Assembly: GCF_900095825.1 (NCBI RefSeq)
Contig: NZ_LT608315.1
Coordinates: 1,169,873-1,233,872 of the forward strand
DNA from: Acidaminococcus massiliensis
Lineage (GTDB): Bacteria > Bacillota > Negativicutes > Acidaminococcales > Acidaminococcaceae
Direction of reading: 5' to 3'
Length of the DNA: 64,000 nt
The notes under the pieces were generated by a model. The model did no database searches and was not told the DNA's origin. It saw only the letters and a list, made by a program, of their open reading frames with translations. How positions within the stretch are numbered: position 1 is the stretch's first letter; each line of letters opens with the position of its first letter. The translations under genes were made by a program, and so were the position numbers. Below are positions 47,201 through 54,244 of this stretch, one piece after another.

Positions 47201-47701
47201 GCTTCTTTGAAGCCAGGGGCCTTGTTCTGTGGTCAGTGCGGGAATCCTGTGGCTGCCCAGGAGGCTGCAATAAAAGAGGATCAGGGGGAGGCTGGAAATG
47301 GTCGCAGGGAAGCCATCTTGGCTTTCTGCCGGGAATTCCCAAAAAAGATTTCTGGCCGTCCCTTCTATTTCCGCTGTATTCCCGATATCCCGGAGAAGAA
47401 ATTGAGTAACGCCATGGCAAGCTATGGGACCCAGGGCGGCATCCGTCCGGAGGATGTACTGGTGCTCTGTGACTGTACCTTGTTCGGCAGTGCCAAAGAG
47501 GGCTTCCTGCTTACTGCAGACCGTCTGGTTTCCACTACAGGGAGCTTTGCCCTGGAGGAATGTGAGAAAATCATTCCTGCCAAGGGAACTTTTGACAGCA
47601 AAGTCATCCTGATGCCCCAAGATGTGGTGATCGCCGATATGCCCCCCAGCGACGAACAAACGCTTTTTGTCCAGTTTTTCAACGAGATCGTAAACAAATG
47701 A
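44270..47701 (+). CDS. Large zinc-ribbon / Sel1-repeat protein with a duplicated C-terminal domain
   Basis: A 1143-residue cytoplasmic protein (no signal, no span). It has a zinc ribbon at 3-23 (C-M-N-C, C-Y-N-C), an Ala/Pro/Glu linker (30-80) and a helical domain (about 90-300). An EF-hand-like loop D-K-N-A-D-G-R-V-D-I lies at 437-446. Sel1/TPR helices span about 510-790, for example A-V-E-W-Y-E-K-A-V-A-Y-G-C. Then come a first copy of a roughly 115-residue domain (about 820-935), a second ribbon (973-991) and a second copy (1025-1143). Both copies share N-A-M-x-x-Y-G, L-C-D, G-F-L-x-T and end in N-E-I-V. The copies recall small PH-like domains found in zinc-ribbon proteins, as an inference. 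Function unknown. Confidence 0.75.
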   Translation: MFCMNCGTKLPDNAKFCYNCGAKIPEGLGPEGAAIPESPEPSAPSVPESTAPAEAAAAPEEAPAAAENALPAATQQETLPEVPGSHFTVLGTYQVELPRATALYNQLWAPFNREGLWAADRAQDELEEHLKEHEVENPVDFSSQLLGYCLTACDPFFEKAVDLLLEYGIDYVTKEDLRNKLADKIGKTDLVQAMQADQEAIEAYQHELAVEAQANKANWQGGGFGITGAVKGAIKAQMLNTAQDALSSLGRSITGNTYSARLQRFIRQRSSQRDYPAMAWDFISGICRYDLFALVHRMLVDQGSIPATHFESHKADSRRKNLLERFAGGKITQEEMMEGFCRCLEITGDSLPVYEQMILLDPEAARDVFQMAAAEGYELSLARRIRDEYIDKQEIVKKFQFPDWMPQNLPLTMYPVYGPGMLEATLILLREAPGDFDKNADGRVDIALIGTPDHYWIPSWAEQVDFWGMEKCCAVLELEQPGKTDWAGQGVHFHLVDFAGKAGDWAEQEQAEKLQEAQKALGAGKKEEALAAFDAARELGSGEAAYQAGLLYQEQEQEEAAEWAFVEAAVLEEQEAAWQVYQMLKEVKPEQSRVFLKLAAEAVRNLEIDEKYTEAIAWYRKLAEEKDGTACLRLGWMASQGEGVEKDAGKAVEWYEKAVAYGCEDARKNLGELAFSLGQQAEEKAGNGTGNQAFQDRMLALEYYRKAQAQEQDGAMEKVRDLSLALGKEREQGGQDQDALALYEESMELGSQEARIQAARLCVDPQKETYDLEHALDWYRKAIRESPQPDAIQEEWDGRKAQVPLTDRVACLSKKVEQDKDDFSYYYMGNGLSGPLDNAMQAYGSSGGVQRDQVVLLCDSTHSILWGKGEQGFLITRDGQLVSSQGIRISLDQLGTVECSGEEMAEAASGTVLARFKTQDLGDQDFCSLLNEIVLLPHPKKRAPEMPPAQPVAEPAEPSEDLQDPGSGKAGVCPQCGASLKPGALFCGQCGNPVAAQEAAIKEDQGEAGNGRREAILAFCREFPKKISGRPFYFRCIPDIPEKKLSNAMASYGTQGGIRPEDVLVLCDCTLFGSAKEGFLLTADRLVSTTGSFALEECEKIIPAKGTFDSKVILMPQDVVIADMPPSDEQTLFVQFFNEIVNK

Positions 47702-47766
47702 GATGGGGCACTCTCCCAAGAAGCTCGTACTGCTGACTGGAGATCTACTAGAAAGGTTATGGTGAT

Positions 47767-48117
47767 ATGGAATTTTTTCTTCTTGTCCTGCTGCTGACAC
47801 TGGTATCTTTTTCCATGGCGGTGCTCTGCTATGGCCTGACCCTGCGGTTCTTCAACGGATCCAAATTAGCCCGGTACATCCTGACGCCCCTTCTGGTGGT
47901 AGGGTGGGATTTCCTGGTAGTGATCCAGGAACAGACCCTGCGCTGGGTCTTGGGCCTTTTGCCCATTGCAGTGGTGGGCATCCTGTTCCTCTATGCCCGG
48001 AAGAAGTATGCGGAGGATCCGGAACCCTTGGAACTGGCCCGGAAGCAGAACGGGTTCACCATGGACCGGAAAATGCGCCGGTACCAGAAAAAGAATCAGA
48101 AAAAAAGCAAAAAATAA
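47767..48117 (+). CDS. Small membrane protein with basic C-terminus
   Basis: A 116-residue protein with three predicted spans (about 4-27, 36-54, 60-77) and a lysine-rich tail (R-R-Y-Q-K-K-N-Q-K-K-S-K-K). I do not recognise a family. It lies 65 bases after the large zinc-ribbon gene and 59 bases before the first universal stress gene, in the same direction, without a terminator in either gap. Confidence 0.6.
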   Translation: MEFFLLVLLLTLVSFSMAVLCYGLTLRFFNGSKLARYILTPLLVVGWDFLVVIQEQTLRWVLGLLPIAVVGILFLYARKKYAEDPEPLELARKQNGFTMDRKMRRYQKKNQKKSKK

Positions 48118-48176
48118 AGGGATTTTCTGGAAAATGGCGAATAATATCCCTAAAGAGCAAGGAAGGGGATGAGGAT

Positions 48177-48620
48177 ATGTTCCAGAAAATCCTAGTACCG
48201 GTAGATGGGTCGAATTCGGCGTGGAAGGCGCTGCAAACGGCAGCTGCGTTGGCTGAGCGGTTCCAGGGAGAGCTTCGGGTGTTTACCGTGATGGAACCCT
48301 ACAACAGCCTCAGCCTGTTCCAGATCACACTGGATGAAAACCTGATGGACCGTAGCAACCGGGAGATGAAAAAAGCCAGTCTGGCAGTGCTGGATATGGC
48401 AAAAGAGAAACTGCAGGAATATGGTTTCAAGGGAAAAGCTTCCTTTGAAGAAAGCGAGGGCAATCCGGCCGAACGGATCCTGGAAAAGAGCAGGGAGACG
48501 GACTGTGATTCCATCGTCATCGGCAGCCGGGGGCTCAGCGGGATCACTGAATTCCTGCTGGGGAGTGTAAGCTCGAAAGTCTCCCAGTATGCGGCTGTAC
48601 CTGTATTCGTGGTGAAATGA
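48177..48620 (+). CDS. Universal stress protein, copy 1
   Basis: A 147-residue UspA domain with I-L-V-P-V-D-G-S at the start and the ATP-binding G-S-R-G-L-S-G then G-S-V-S-S-K-V near the end (G-x2-G-x9-G-S). It probably binds ATP in the cytoplasm. ATG 48177 follows GAGGA. First of four tandem Usp genes. Confidence 0.9.
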   Translation: MFQKILVPVDGSNSAWKALQTAAALAERFQGELRVFTVMEPYNSLSLFQITLDENLMDRSNREMKKASLAVLDMAKEKLQEYGFKGKASFEESEGNPAERILEKSRETDCDSIVIGSRGLSGITEFLLGSVSSKVSQYAAVPVFVVK

Positions 48621-48633
48621 AGGGGGAGATTTT

Positions 48634-49071
48634 ATGTTCCAAAAGATCTTGGTACCGGTAGATGGTTCGAATACGTCCTGGAAGGCATTGGAAACGGCAG
48701 AATCCCTGGCCCAAAAGTATGGCGGGAAGCTGACCGTCATTACGGTGATGATTCCCTACGGAGTGGGCAATCTGCTCCAGATGTCTCTGGACCAGACCCT
48801 CATCGATCAGAACAATGCCATCATGAAAAAAGCAGGCTATGCCACTTTGGATATGGCTAAAGAAAAATTGCAGGGATATCAGGGTGACGTGGAATATCTG
48901 GAAGAAATCGGGAATCCGGCAGAACGGATCCTAGAAGTCTGCACATCCAAAGGATGTGATACCATCGTCATCGGCAGCCGGGGGCTCAGCGGCGTGGAAG
49001 AATTCCTGCTGGGAAGTGTCAGCAGCAAAGTTTCCCAATATGCCAAAGTTCCGGTAGTGGTGGTGAAATAA
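48634..49071 (+). CDS. Universal stress protein, copy 2
   Basis: A 145-residue UspA domain, the closest relative of copy 1 by eye: same start (M-F-Q-K-I-L-V-P-V-D-G-S-N) and same C-terminal block, G-S-R-G-L-S-G-V-E-E-F-L-L-G-S-V-S-S-K. It starts 13 bases after copy 1 behind GGGGGAG. The ATP loop is intact. Confidence 0.9.
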   Translation: MFQKILVPVDGSNTSWKALETAESLAQKYGGKLTVITVMIPYGVGNLLQMSLDQTLIDQNNAIMKKAGYATLDMAKEKLQGYQGDVEYLEEIGNPAERILEVCTSKGCDTIVIGSRGLSGVEEFLLGSVSSKVSQYAKVPVVVVK

Positions 49072-49184
49072 AAAATACGGCAGCAGCAGTAATTTTTCTA
49101 AATAAGAAGGGATTTACAGTCTTACGGTGAATATATCCTATAGGAAAAGGAAAAATGTAAAGGATTCACTTTGGAGGTGGTTGT

Positions 49185-49622
49185 ATGTTTGAAAAAATCT
49201 TGGTTCCTGTAGACGGTTCTGAAACGTCCTGGAGAGCACTGGCAGAAGCAAAGGAACTGGCAGAGGCCTTTAAAGGGGAACTGCTGGTGGTCAATGTGAT
49301 CCAGCCTTACAACAATTCAGCCATGCTGGTGGTTCCTCTGGATCAAGCTACCATCAGCCAGGGGAATGAAGAACTGACCAAAATCGGCAACAGTGTGCTG
49401 GATACGGCCAAGGAAAAACTGAAGGGATTCAAGGGGACGGCTTCCTATGATCTGGAAGTGGGCCATCCTTCCGAACGGGTCTTGGCGGTCTGCAAAGAGA
49501 AGAAATGTACAGCCATCGTCATCGGCAGTCGGGGACTCAGCGGTATCGCTGAATTCTTCCTGGGCAGCGTCAGCTCCAAAGTGTCCCAGTATGCTGATGT
49601 TCCTGTCTTGATTGTGAAGTGA
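49185..49622 (+). CDS. Universal stress protein, copy 3
   Basis: A 145-residue UspA domain with an intact ATP loop (G-S-R-G-L-S-G-I-A-E-F-F-L-G-S-V-S-S-K). It is preceded by a 113-base AT-rich gap, with GGAGGTGG before ATG 49185, so it may have its own promoter; I see only weak -10-like sequence near 49132. Confidence 0.9.
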   Translation: MFEKILVPVDGSETSWRALAEAKELAEAFKGELLVVNVIQPYNNSAMLVVPLDQATISQGNEELTKIGNSVLDTAKEKLKGFKGTASYDLEVGHPSERVLAVCKEKKCTAIVIGSRGLSGIAEFFLGSVSSKVSQYADVPVLIVK

Positions 49623-49660
49623 AGTAACGGCTTTCAGTGCCGGCAGAAGGAGGAGTCCTT

Positions 49661-50095
49661 ATGATCAACAAAATCCTGGTTCCTGTGGATGGTTCTAAGA
49701 TTGCCCTCCGTGCCCTGGATTTCGCCATGGAAATCGGCGGCAAATTTGGGTCGGATATCATTGTCATCAACATTGATGTCCCTTATGATCTGAGCCGGAT
49801 CAAATCTCCCCGGAAAGACAAGAACGGCAATCCGATCCCTGTAGAGGCGGCTGTTCCTACTCCGCTGGAAGAAGCGGAAAAAGAGGCCAAAAAAGTATCT
49901 TATGAACGGATCACTTTCAAAAAGGTCGTGGACATCGACCCGGCGGAACGGATCTGTGCCGAGGCTGAACGGGATGAAGTGGACCTGATCGTCATGGGGA
50001 ACCGTGGCATGGGTGTCCTGGCAGGGTTCTTCCTGGGCAGTGTCAGCACGAAGGTATCCCAGAGTGCCAATTGCCCGGTGACCATTGTGAAGTAA
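49661..50095 (+). CDS. Universal stress protein, copy 4 (divergent)
   Basis: A 144-residue UspA domain, more distant from the other three. It has an inserted charged loop (P-R-K-D-K-N-G-N-P) near residue 45, and the ATP loop reads G-N-R-G-M-G-V then G-S-V-S-T-K. AGAAGGAGGAG precedes ATG 49661; in-frame codons back to 49637 are rejected. Its terminator is split by the IS element downstream. Confidence 0.88.
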   Translation: MINKILVPVDGSKIALRALDFAMEIGGKFGSDIIVINIDVPYDLSRIKSPRKDKNGNPIPVEAAVPTPLEEAEKEAKKVSYERITFKKVVDIDPAERICAEAERDEVDLIVMGNRGMGVLAGFFLGSVSTKVSQSANCPVTIVK

Positions 50096-50216
50096 GACAA
50101 ACACACTGACCACAAACTCCAAAGGATGTAATAAAAAGAGGCTGCGGCGCATCATGATGTGACCCCAAAAAGTTAGACCTTAGTAACGAGATGGTTTTTA
50201 CTGTCTCGTTACTTTT

Positions 50217-51062
50217 TTATGCTGCCAGCAAAGAAAGCCTGTATTGAACAGGACTTTTCCAGCCCAGTTTTTCCTTGATCCTTTGTTCGTTATAGTATTT
50301 GATGTATCGTTCGATAGCGGCTCTTAGTTCTTCGTAGCTGTAGTAGATCACTCCATAATACATTTCCTGTTTCATTAAGCCGAAAAAGTTTTCCATTACA
50401 GCGTTATCATGACAGTTACCCTTTCGAGACATGCTCTGAAAAATTCGTTCTTTTTTTAGTTTCCTGGTATAGGCCTTCATTTGGTATGCCCAGCCCTGAT
50501 CGGAGTGAAACGTTCTTCGATATGGACAATCAGCAGTAATTTCGATTGCTTCAGCTTGAGCTTCCAGTATGCTTTCAGCCGAAGGACGTTTGGCTATTCC
50601 ATAGCTGATGATTTCATCATCGAACATGTCCAGGAAAGGATCCAGATAAAGCTTGTGCAGGGTCAGATGTCCCTGTGTATCTACTTCATAATATTTGAAT
50701 TCTGAAGTATCGGTCGTAATCTTCTGATGTGGGATATTCGTCTCAAAACGACGATGTATTCTATTCGGAGCAATGGTCCCTACCTTACCCTTATAGGAAC
50801 TGTATTTACGGCTTTTCCGGGTAAAGGATGTTACCTGAAGGCTCAGTTTCTGCATGATACGTTGAACTTTCTTCTTGTTCACGCAAATCCCTTGATTCTT
50901 CAGCTCACCGGTCATGCGCCGATATCCATAATCTTTATGCTGGCTGCGGATTTCCTGTATTTTGTCCTCTACTTCCTGGTCTGGATTCACGCGGTCAAAC
51001 CGTTTCTGCCAGTACATATAGGTCGCTTTGGGCATTTGAGTATAGGAGAGAAGGTCTTTCAA
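50217..51062 (-). CDS. IS150-type transposase OrfB (DDE integrase domain)
   Basis: A 281-residue catalytic subunit. An HTH_21-like region lies near residues 30-85 and an rve integrase core follows. The catalytic residues are the D of T-D-T-S-E-F, the D of H-S-D-Q-G and the E of N-A-V-M-E-N-F-F. The listed start is a TTG overlapping the OrfA TGA. The -1 frame stays open upstream through OrfA's end, so the true product is probably an OrfAB fusion made by -1 frameshifting near the CGAAAAT run, as in other IS3 elements. Confidence 0.92.
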   Translation of the reverse strand: MKDLLSYTQMPKATYMYWQKRFDRVNPDQEVEDKIQEIRSQHKDYGYRRMTGELKNQGICVNKKKVQRIMQKLSLQVTSFTRKSRKYSSYKGKVGTIAPNRIHRRFETNIPHQKITTDTSEFKYYEVDTQGHLTLHKLYLDPFLDMFDDEIISYGIAKRPSAESILEAQAEAIEITADCPYRRTFHSDQGWAYQMKAYTRKLKKERIFQSMSRKGNCHDNAVMENFFGLMKQEMYYGVIYYSYEELRAAIERYIKYYNEQRIKEKLGWKSPVQYRLSLLAA

Positions 51063-51637
51063 TTTGAATGATCTTCGGAGACTGGAGATGATTTTCGCAA
51101 CTCTCTCATTTTTGCTTCGTCCTCTAAACGCAGTCTCCTCAGTTCTTTTAAAAAAGCATTCTCTATACGGAGTTTAAGATTTTCATCCTCTAACTCCTTG
51201 ACATGTTCCACACTGATGTCGACCATCGGCTGCTGAACCTGGGTATCTGTTTTTTTTGTTTGAGATTTGTTCAAAGTTCTCTTCCTGCCTTTTTTATGTG
51301 ACCGTAAAGCATCTGGTCCCGCAATTCTAAATTCATTGACCCATCTGGCAATCATTGATGGGTTGTTGATCCCTACTTGAATTGCTAGTTCCTGATATGA
51401 GATTTCATTTGTTAAGTAAGACTCTACCACAGAAAGTTTTTCTTTGAAAGAGTATATTTTTTGAGAGCGGGATCTTTTCAGTCCATCATCACCAAATGCC
51501 TTGTAAGCAGCAACCCACTTTAGCAGCTGGCTGCTACTTGCCATCCCATATTTACGTGAAATAGAAATACACCCTTCGTCACTGTTCAAATATTCCAGTA
51601 CTATTTTTTTCTTAAATTCATAGCTGTGTTTTGCCAT
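51059..51637 (-). CDS. IS150-type transposase OrfA (helix-turn-helix, leucine zipper)
   Basis: A 192-residue DNA-binding subunit with two helix-turn-helix units (about 10-50 and 65-110; I-S-R-K-Y-G and Y-Q-E-L-A-I-Q-V-G-I). It has a basic stretch (K-K-G-R-K-R) and a C-terminal coiled coil (E-L-E-D-E-N-L-K-L-R-I-E-N-A-F-L). It binds the inverted repeats and multimerises with OrfB. It overlaps OrfB by four bases. Confidence 0.9.
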   Translation of the reverse strand: MAKHSYEFKKKIVLEYLNSDEGCISISRKYGMASSSQLLKWVAAYKAFGDDGLKRSRSQKIYSFKEKLSVVESYLTNEISYQELAIQVGINNPSMIARWVNEFRIAGPDALRSHKKGRKRTLNKSQTKKTDTQVQQPMVDISVEHVKELEDENLKLRIENAFLKELRRLRLEDEAKMRELRKSSPVSEDHSN

Positions 51638-51718
51638 AAAAAACTGACCCTCAATTGTTAGATTTTTGGTCTAACAATTGGGGGTCAGCTCACGCAACAG
51701 CCTCTTTTGCTTTTTTAA

Positions 51719-51804
51719 TGGTGCCGAAGGCCGGACTCGAACCGGCACGCTTTGAGGGCGCTTGATTTTGAGTCAAGTGCGTCTGCCAATTCCGCCACTT
51801 CGGC
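51719..51804 (-). tRNA. tRNA-Leu (anticodon CAA)
   Basis: Read on the minus strand from 51804, it has a 7-bp acceptor stem GCCGAAG/CTTCGGC, discriminator A and an encoded CCA. The anticodon stem is CTTGA/TCAAG, with loop CTCAAAA giving CAA. There is a long variable arm, as expected of leucine tRNAs, and a T loop GTTCGAGTC. It reads UUG. The 86-base length is normal for Leu. The 3' end faces the IS element. Confidence 0.95.
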
Positions 51805-51871
51805 AAGCGTGATGGATATCACAACAAAATTATTCTAGCATGGCTGGCTTCTCTTTGTCAAGCTGCAGATT

Positions 51872-52684
51872 TTACAAATCCACGTCCAGCACAATTTCTT
51901 CTCCAAGCTTGACGGGGCCGCCAATGGCAAGACCGGTGATGCGTCCCTCTTTCCAGTCCGCTTCGATGTCGATCCGGCCGCCGGGCTCCTGGAGAGCGGC
52001 CGCCAGGGACCGGTTCTGGCGCAGGGCCAGGGCGGCTGCTACTGCGGCGGACCCGCTGCCACAGCTTTTTTCCCGGTACAGGGTCCCAGTGGACGAAACG
52101 TATACGATGGGCAGCACCTTCAGGGTGCTGATCTCCACCAGCATCAGCCCGTAGGCTTCCGGTTCTTTGCCCCGGGAAATTTCCCGCTGGAGAGAATAGA
52201 ACAGCTGCTCCTGGTCCACTTCCTCCACGTTCAGGGTGAAATAGATATAATGGGTGATGCCGGGCAGGACCACTTCCTGGCACTCCACACTTTCCCGTTC
52301 ATAAGAAAGATTGATTTTCTTCATCCCCAGAGGGGGCGCCAGCTGGACACTGGCTTCGAAAATGCCTTCCCGGACTTTTTTTGCCTTTACGGCAAGAGGA
52401 GTGGGGCAGCCGCTGCAGGTGACCTGGAAAGTCCCTTCTTTTTCCCCTGAGAGAAGGAGCCCGTAGGCGCCGGCGGAACGAGTGGCATTTCCGCAGAATT
52501 CACCACCCATCATTTCCACCTGGGGCTGGCCTTCTTTTAGGGAAAGGCAGCCGATCTGTTCCACAGAGGGATCCAAGGACAGGAGTTTCTGGTTCAGGGC
52601 TTTGCGGATTTCCGGGGCTACCGGGTCCAGTAAAAATAAGGTGATGTTGCCGCTGGGGTCGGCCTTGATGGTTCGGATTTGCAT
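51872..52684 (-). CDS. DapF-fold amino-acid epimerase/racemase (possibly CntK-like)
   Basis: A 270-residue protein with the two-lobe diaminopimelate epimerase fold. The catalytic cysteine pair is in G-G-E-F-C-G-N-A-T-R-S near residue 66 and K-S-C-G-S-G-S-A near residue 210. The first motif differs from the C-G-N-G-x-R-C of true DapF and resembles the CntK histidine racemase type. No lysine genes or nicotianamine-like synthase are adjacent, so the substrate is open. ATG 52684 follows AGGAAG; the upstream TTG is rejected. A minus-strand TATAAT lies at 52715-52710. Confidence 0.78.
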   Translation of the reverse strand: MQIRTIKADPSGNITLFLLDPVAPEIRKALNQKLLSLDPSVEQIGCLSLKEGQPQVEMMGGEFCGNATRSAGAYGLLLSGEKEGTFQVTCSGCPTPLAVKAKKVREGIFEASVQLAPPLGMKKINLSYERESVECQEVVLPGITHYIYFTLNVEEVDQEQLFYSLQREISRGKEPEAYGLMLVEISTLKVLPIVYVSSTGTLYREKSCGSGSAAVAAALALRQNRSLAAALQEPGGRIDIEADWKEGRITGLAIGGPVKLGEEIVLDVDL

Positions 52685-52846
52685 AGGCAACTTCCTTTCT
52701 TCATAGACGATTATATAGCGAATACTTCCAATTCTCTCATAATTGAATCTTATATTTTATATTATAGCGATGCACAAGGCTTTAGACAAGAGAAAATACT
52801 TGACTTTTAGGTAATTTCTGAAAATAAGTAATCGATAGGTGTTTTG

Positions 52847-52855
52847 TGTTAGAAT
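52847..52855 (+). promoter_or_regulatory. Extended -10 promoter for the secreted protein at 52904
   Basis: TGT plus TAGAAT (52850-52855) in an AT-rich gap. The rest of the gap 52685-52903 holds no gene. Confidence 0.5.
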
Positions 52856-52903
52856 AGACATTGCGTCAATCAAATCAATTCGTTTTTTGTGGAGGGGCAA
52901 GCG

Positions 52904-54079
52904 TTGCATTATCGTAAATTTCTCAAATACTGGCTGTGTGCCGGGTTGGCCCTGCTGTTCCCCCTGGGGGCGCAGGCTTCTGTACAGGATCTTGCCTGGC
53001 AGGACGGGGTCCCGGCCTACCAGGAAGTCAAGGGCTCCATCACCCACGATGGGCCGAAACTGATCTTTTCAGACAGCCCGGAAATGGTGGGAAAAACGGG
53101 CATCATGTACCGGGATACGGTGGAGGGCCCTGTACGGCTGTTTTTCCATCATGTGAATGATACCCGCACGGACAAACGGCTGGCGGTGCTCCTGCGCCGG
53201 ACCACCCTGCGGCCCAGCCAGGTGGCTTTTGGCAGGACCGGCATCTCCCGGCCCAATGAAGATTGGTTGGAGGCAGGGAAAGAAGCCCAGGAGCGGTATT
53301 ACAGTTCGGTGCCCAACGGCCGGAAATTCCTGCTGAACGGACCCAGAGACATCCTGAACAACGGGAAAGGGTACATCCTCCATCCCCAGGAACTGGTCAC
53401 CGGGATCGTGGACCTGACCTTCGACAAGCCGGTGGAAGTGTCCTTTATCATGATGCCCGTGGAGGCAGATCCTCGGATCTCTGCAGAAGTGTATTCCATC
53501 CTGCCCCCCGATCAAGGGGGCCATGTGCTCCGGGGCACCTTTGAAGGAGCCAATGCCCATGTGACATTGGCGGAATCTTTTGATGCGGATGCCGGGGTGA
53601 TCTGGGGGATGGAACTGGCCGATGACAGCAAAGACCTTTATCTCCGGGGGACCGATGTGACCCGGAATGCTCCAGTGGTGAATTACGGGAACTATGGCGT
53701 CATGTATGATGTGAACTTCCGGACCCACGGAAAGAATGCCACCCAGCTGCGGTTCAATCCTTACGGAGGACCTTACGCCGGGGAAGGGATCCTGGCGGTG
53801 GAAGGGGAAACAGCCCGGTATCTGCGGATCCCGGAAAGCAGTCTTTCTTTTGGCTGGGACCATGATGGAGAGACCATGAAACTGGGGACGGTGCCTCCGG
53901 GCAAAAGCGGTTCCTTTTATTTTTCGCCGCCTGGTTCTTCCAACCTGCCGGTGCGGATTTTCTGGGAAGGGGAGGCTGGGAGCCGGCTGGAAGAAAAATC
54001 CGGCAAAGTACGGACGGCGGAACAGATCCTGGCGGAACGGCTGGCTCGGAAGGAACATAAAGGAAATAGCACTAAATGA
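52904..54079 (+). CDS. Secreted protein of unknown function
   Basis: A 391-residue protein. The signal peptide (basic start H-Y-R-K-F, hydrophobic stretch, cleavage after G-A-Q-A) is followed by a beta-rich body with no motif I recognise. It includes R-L-F-F-H-H-V-N-D near residue 68 and F-N-P-Y-G-G-P-Y-A-G near 285, and ends in a basic tail. TTG 52904 is chosen because GGAGGGG lies 7 bases before it; the GTG at 52889 would overlap that site. It is monocistronic. Confidence 0.6.
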   Translation: MHYRKFLKYWLCAGLALLFPLGAQASVQDLAWQDGVPAYQEVKGSITHDGPKLIFSDSPEMVGKTGIMYRDTVEGPVRLFFHHVNDTRTDKRLAVLLRRTTLRPSQVAFGRTGISRPNEDWLEAGKEAQERYYSSVPNGRKFLLNGPRDILNNGKGYILHPQELVTGIVDLTFDKPVEVSFIMMPVEADPRISAEVYSILPPDQGGHVLRGTFEGANAHVTLAESFDADAGVIWGMELADDSKDLYLRGTDVTRNAPVVNYGNYGVMYDVNFRTHGKNATQLRFNPYGGPYAGEGILAVEGETARYLRIPESSLSFGWDHDGETMKLGTVPPGKSGSFYFSPPGSSNLPVRIFWEGEAGSRLEEKSGKVRTAEQILAERLARKEHKGNSTK

Positions 54080-54098
54080 AAATAATTATTAAAAAGGC

Positions 54099-54127
54099 TT
54101 GACTATTTTCTAAGTTTGTTGTACCAT
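54099..54127 (+). promoter_or_regulatory. Promoter for rubrerythrin
   Basis: TTGACT (54099-54104), 17 bp, TACCAT (54122-54127). A perfect AT palindrome AATAATTATT (54080-54089) lies just upstream, somewhat like a Fur/PerR box. The leader is about 110 bases. Confidence 0.6.
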
Positions 54128-54244
54128 AAGGATGTCAAGAAAAGCAAACAACATCTGAAGGGAAACAAAGAGCCGTGCGTGCGCTGCACAGCCGTTCCCA
54201 CACAGAGGCCCCTATGGGGAAAAGAAAAAGAGGAGGATTTGACA

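Larger units (their letters stand above)
50155..51692 (-). mobile_element. IS3-family insertion sequence, IS150-type
   Basis: A 1538-bp element with imperfect terminal inverted repeats: the left end begins TGATGTGACCCC and the right end, read inward, begins TGAGCTGACCCC; both continue to GTTAGACC. It encodes OrfA and OrfB on the minus strand. It is visibly AT-richer than its surroundings. No duplication is seen at these borders; if the right border is 51689, a 3-bp TCA flanks both ends, but then the ends are unequal. Both open frames are intact, so it may be active. Confidence 0.9.
50133..51716. terminator. Bidirectional terminator split by an IS element
   Basis: AAAAAGAGGCTG (50133-50144) on the left and CAGCCTCTTTT (51698-51708) followed by GCTTTTTT on the right are complementary halves. 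Removing 50155-51692 restores a hairpin with stem AAAAGAGGCTG, inner GCG/CGC and loop CATCA. It would have ended both usp copy 4 (+) and tRNA-Leu (-). Confidence 0.75.

Noticed and set aside
50155-51692. Larger genomic island around the IS
   Set aside because: Base composition changes back at both IS borders, and flanking genes are ordinary; tRNA-Leu has no attachment-site copy that I can see.
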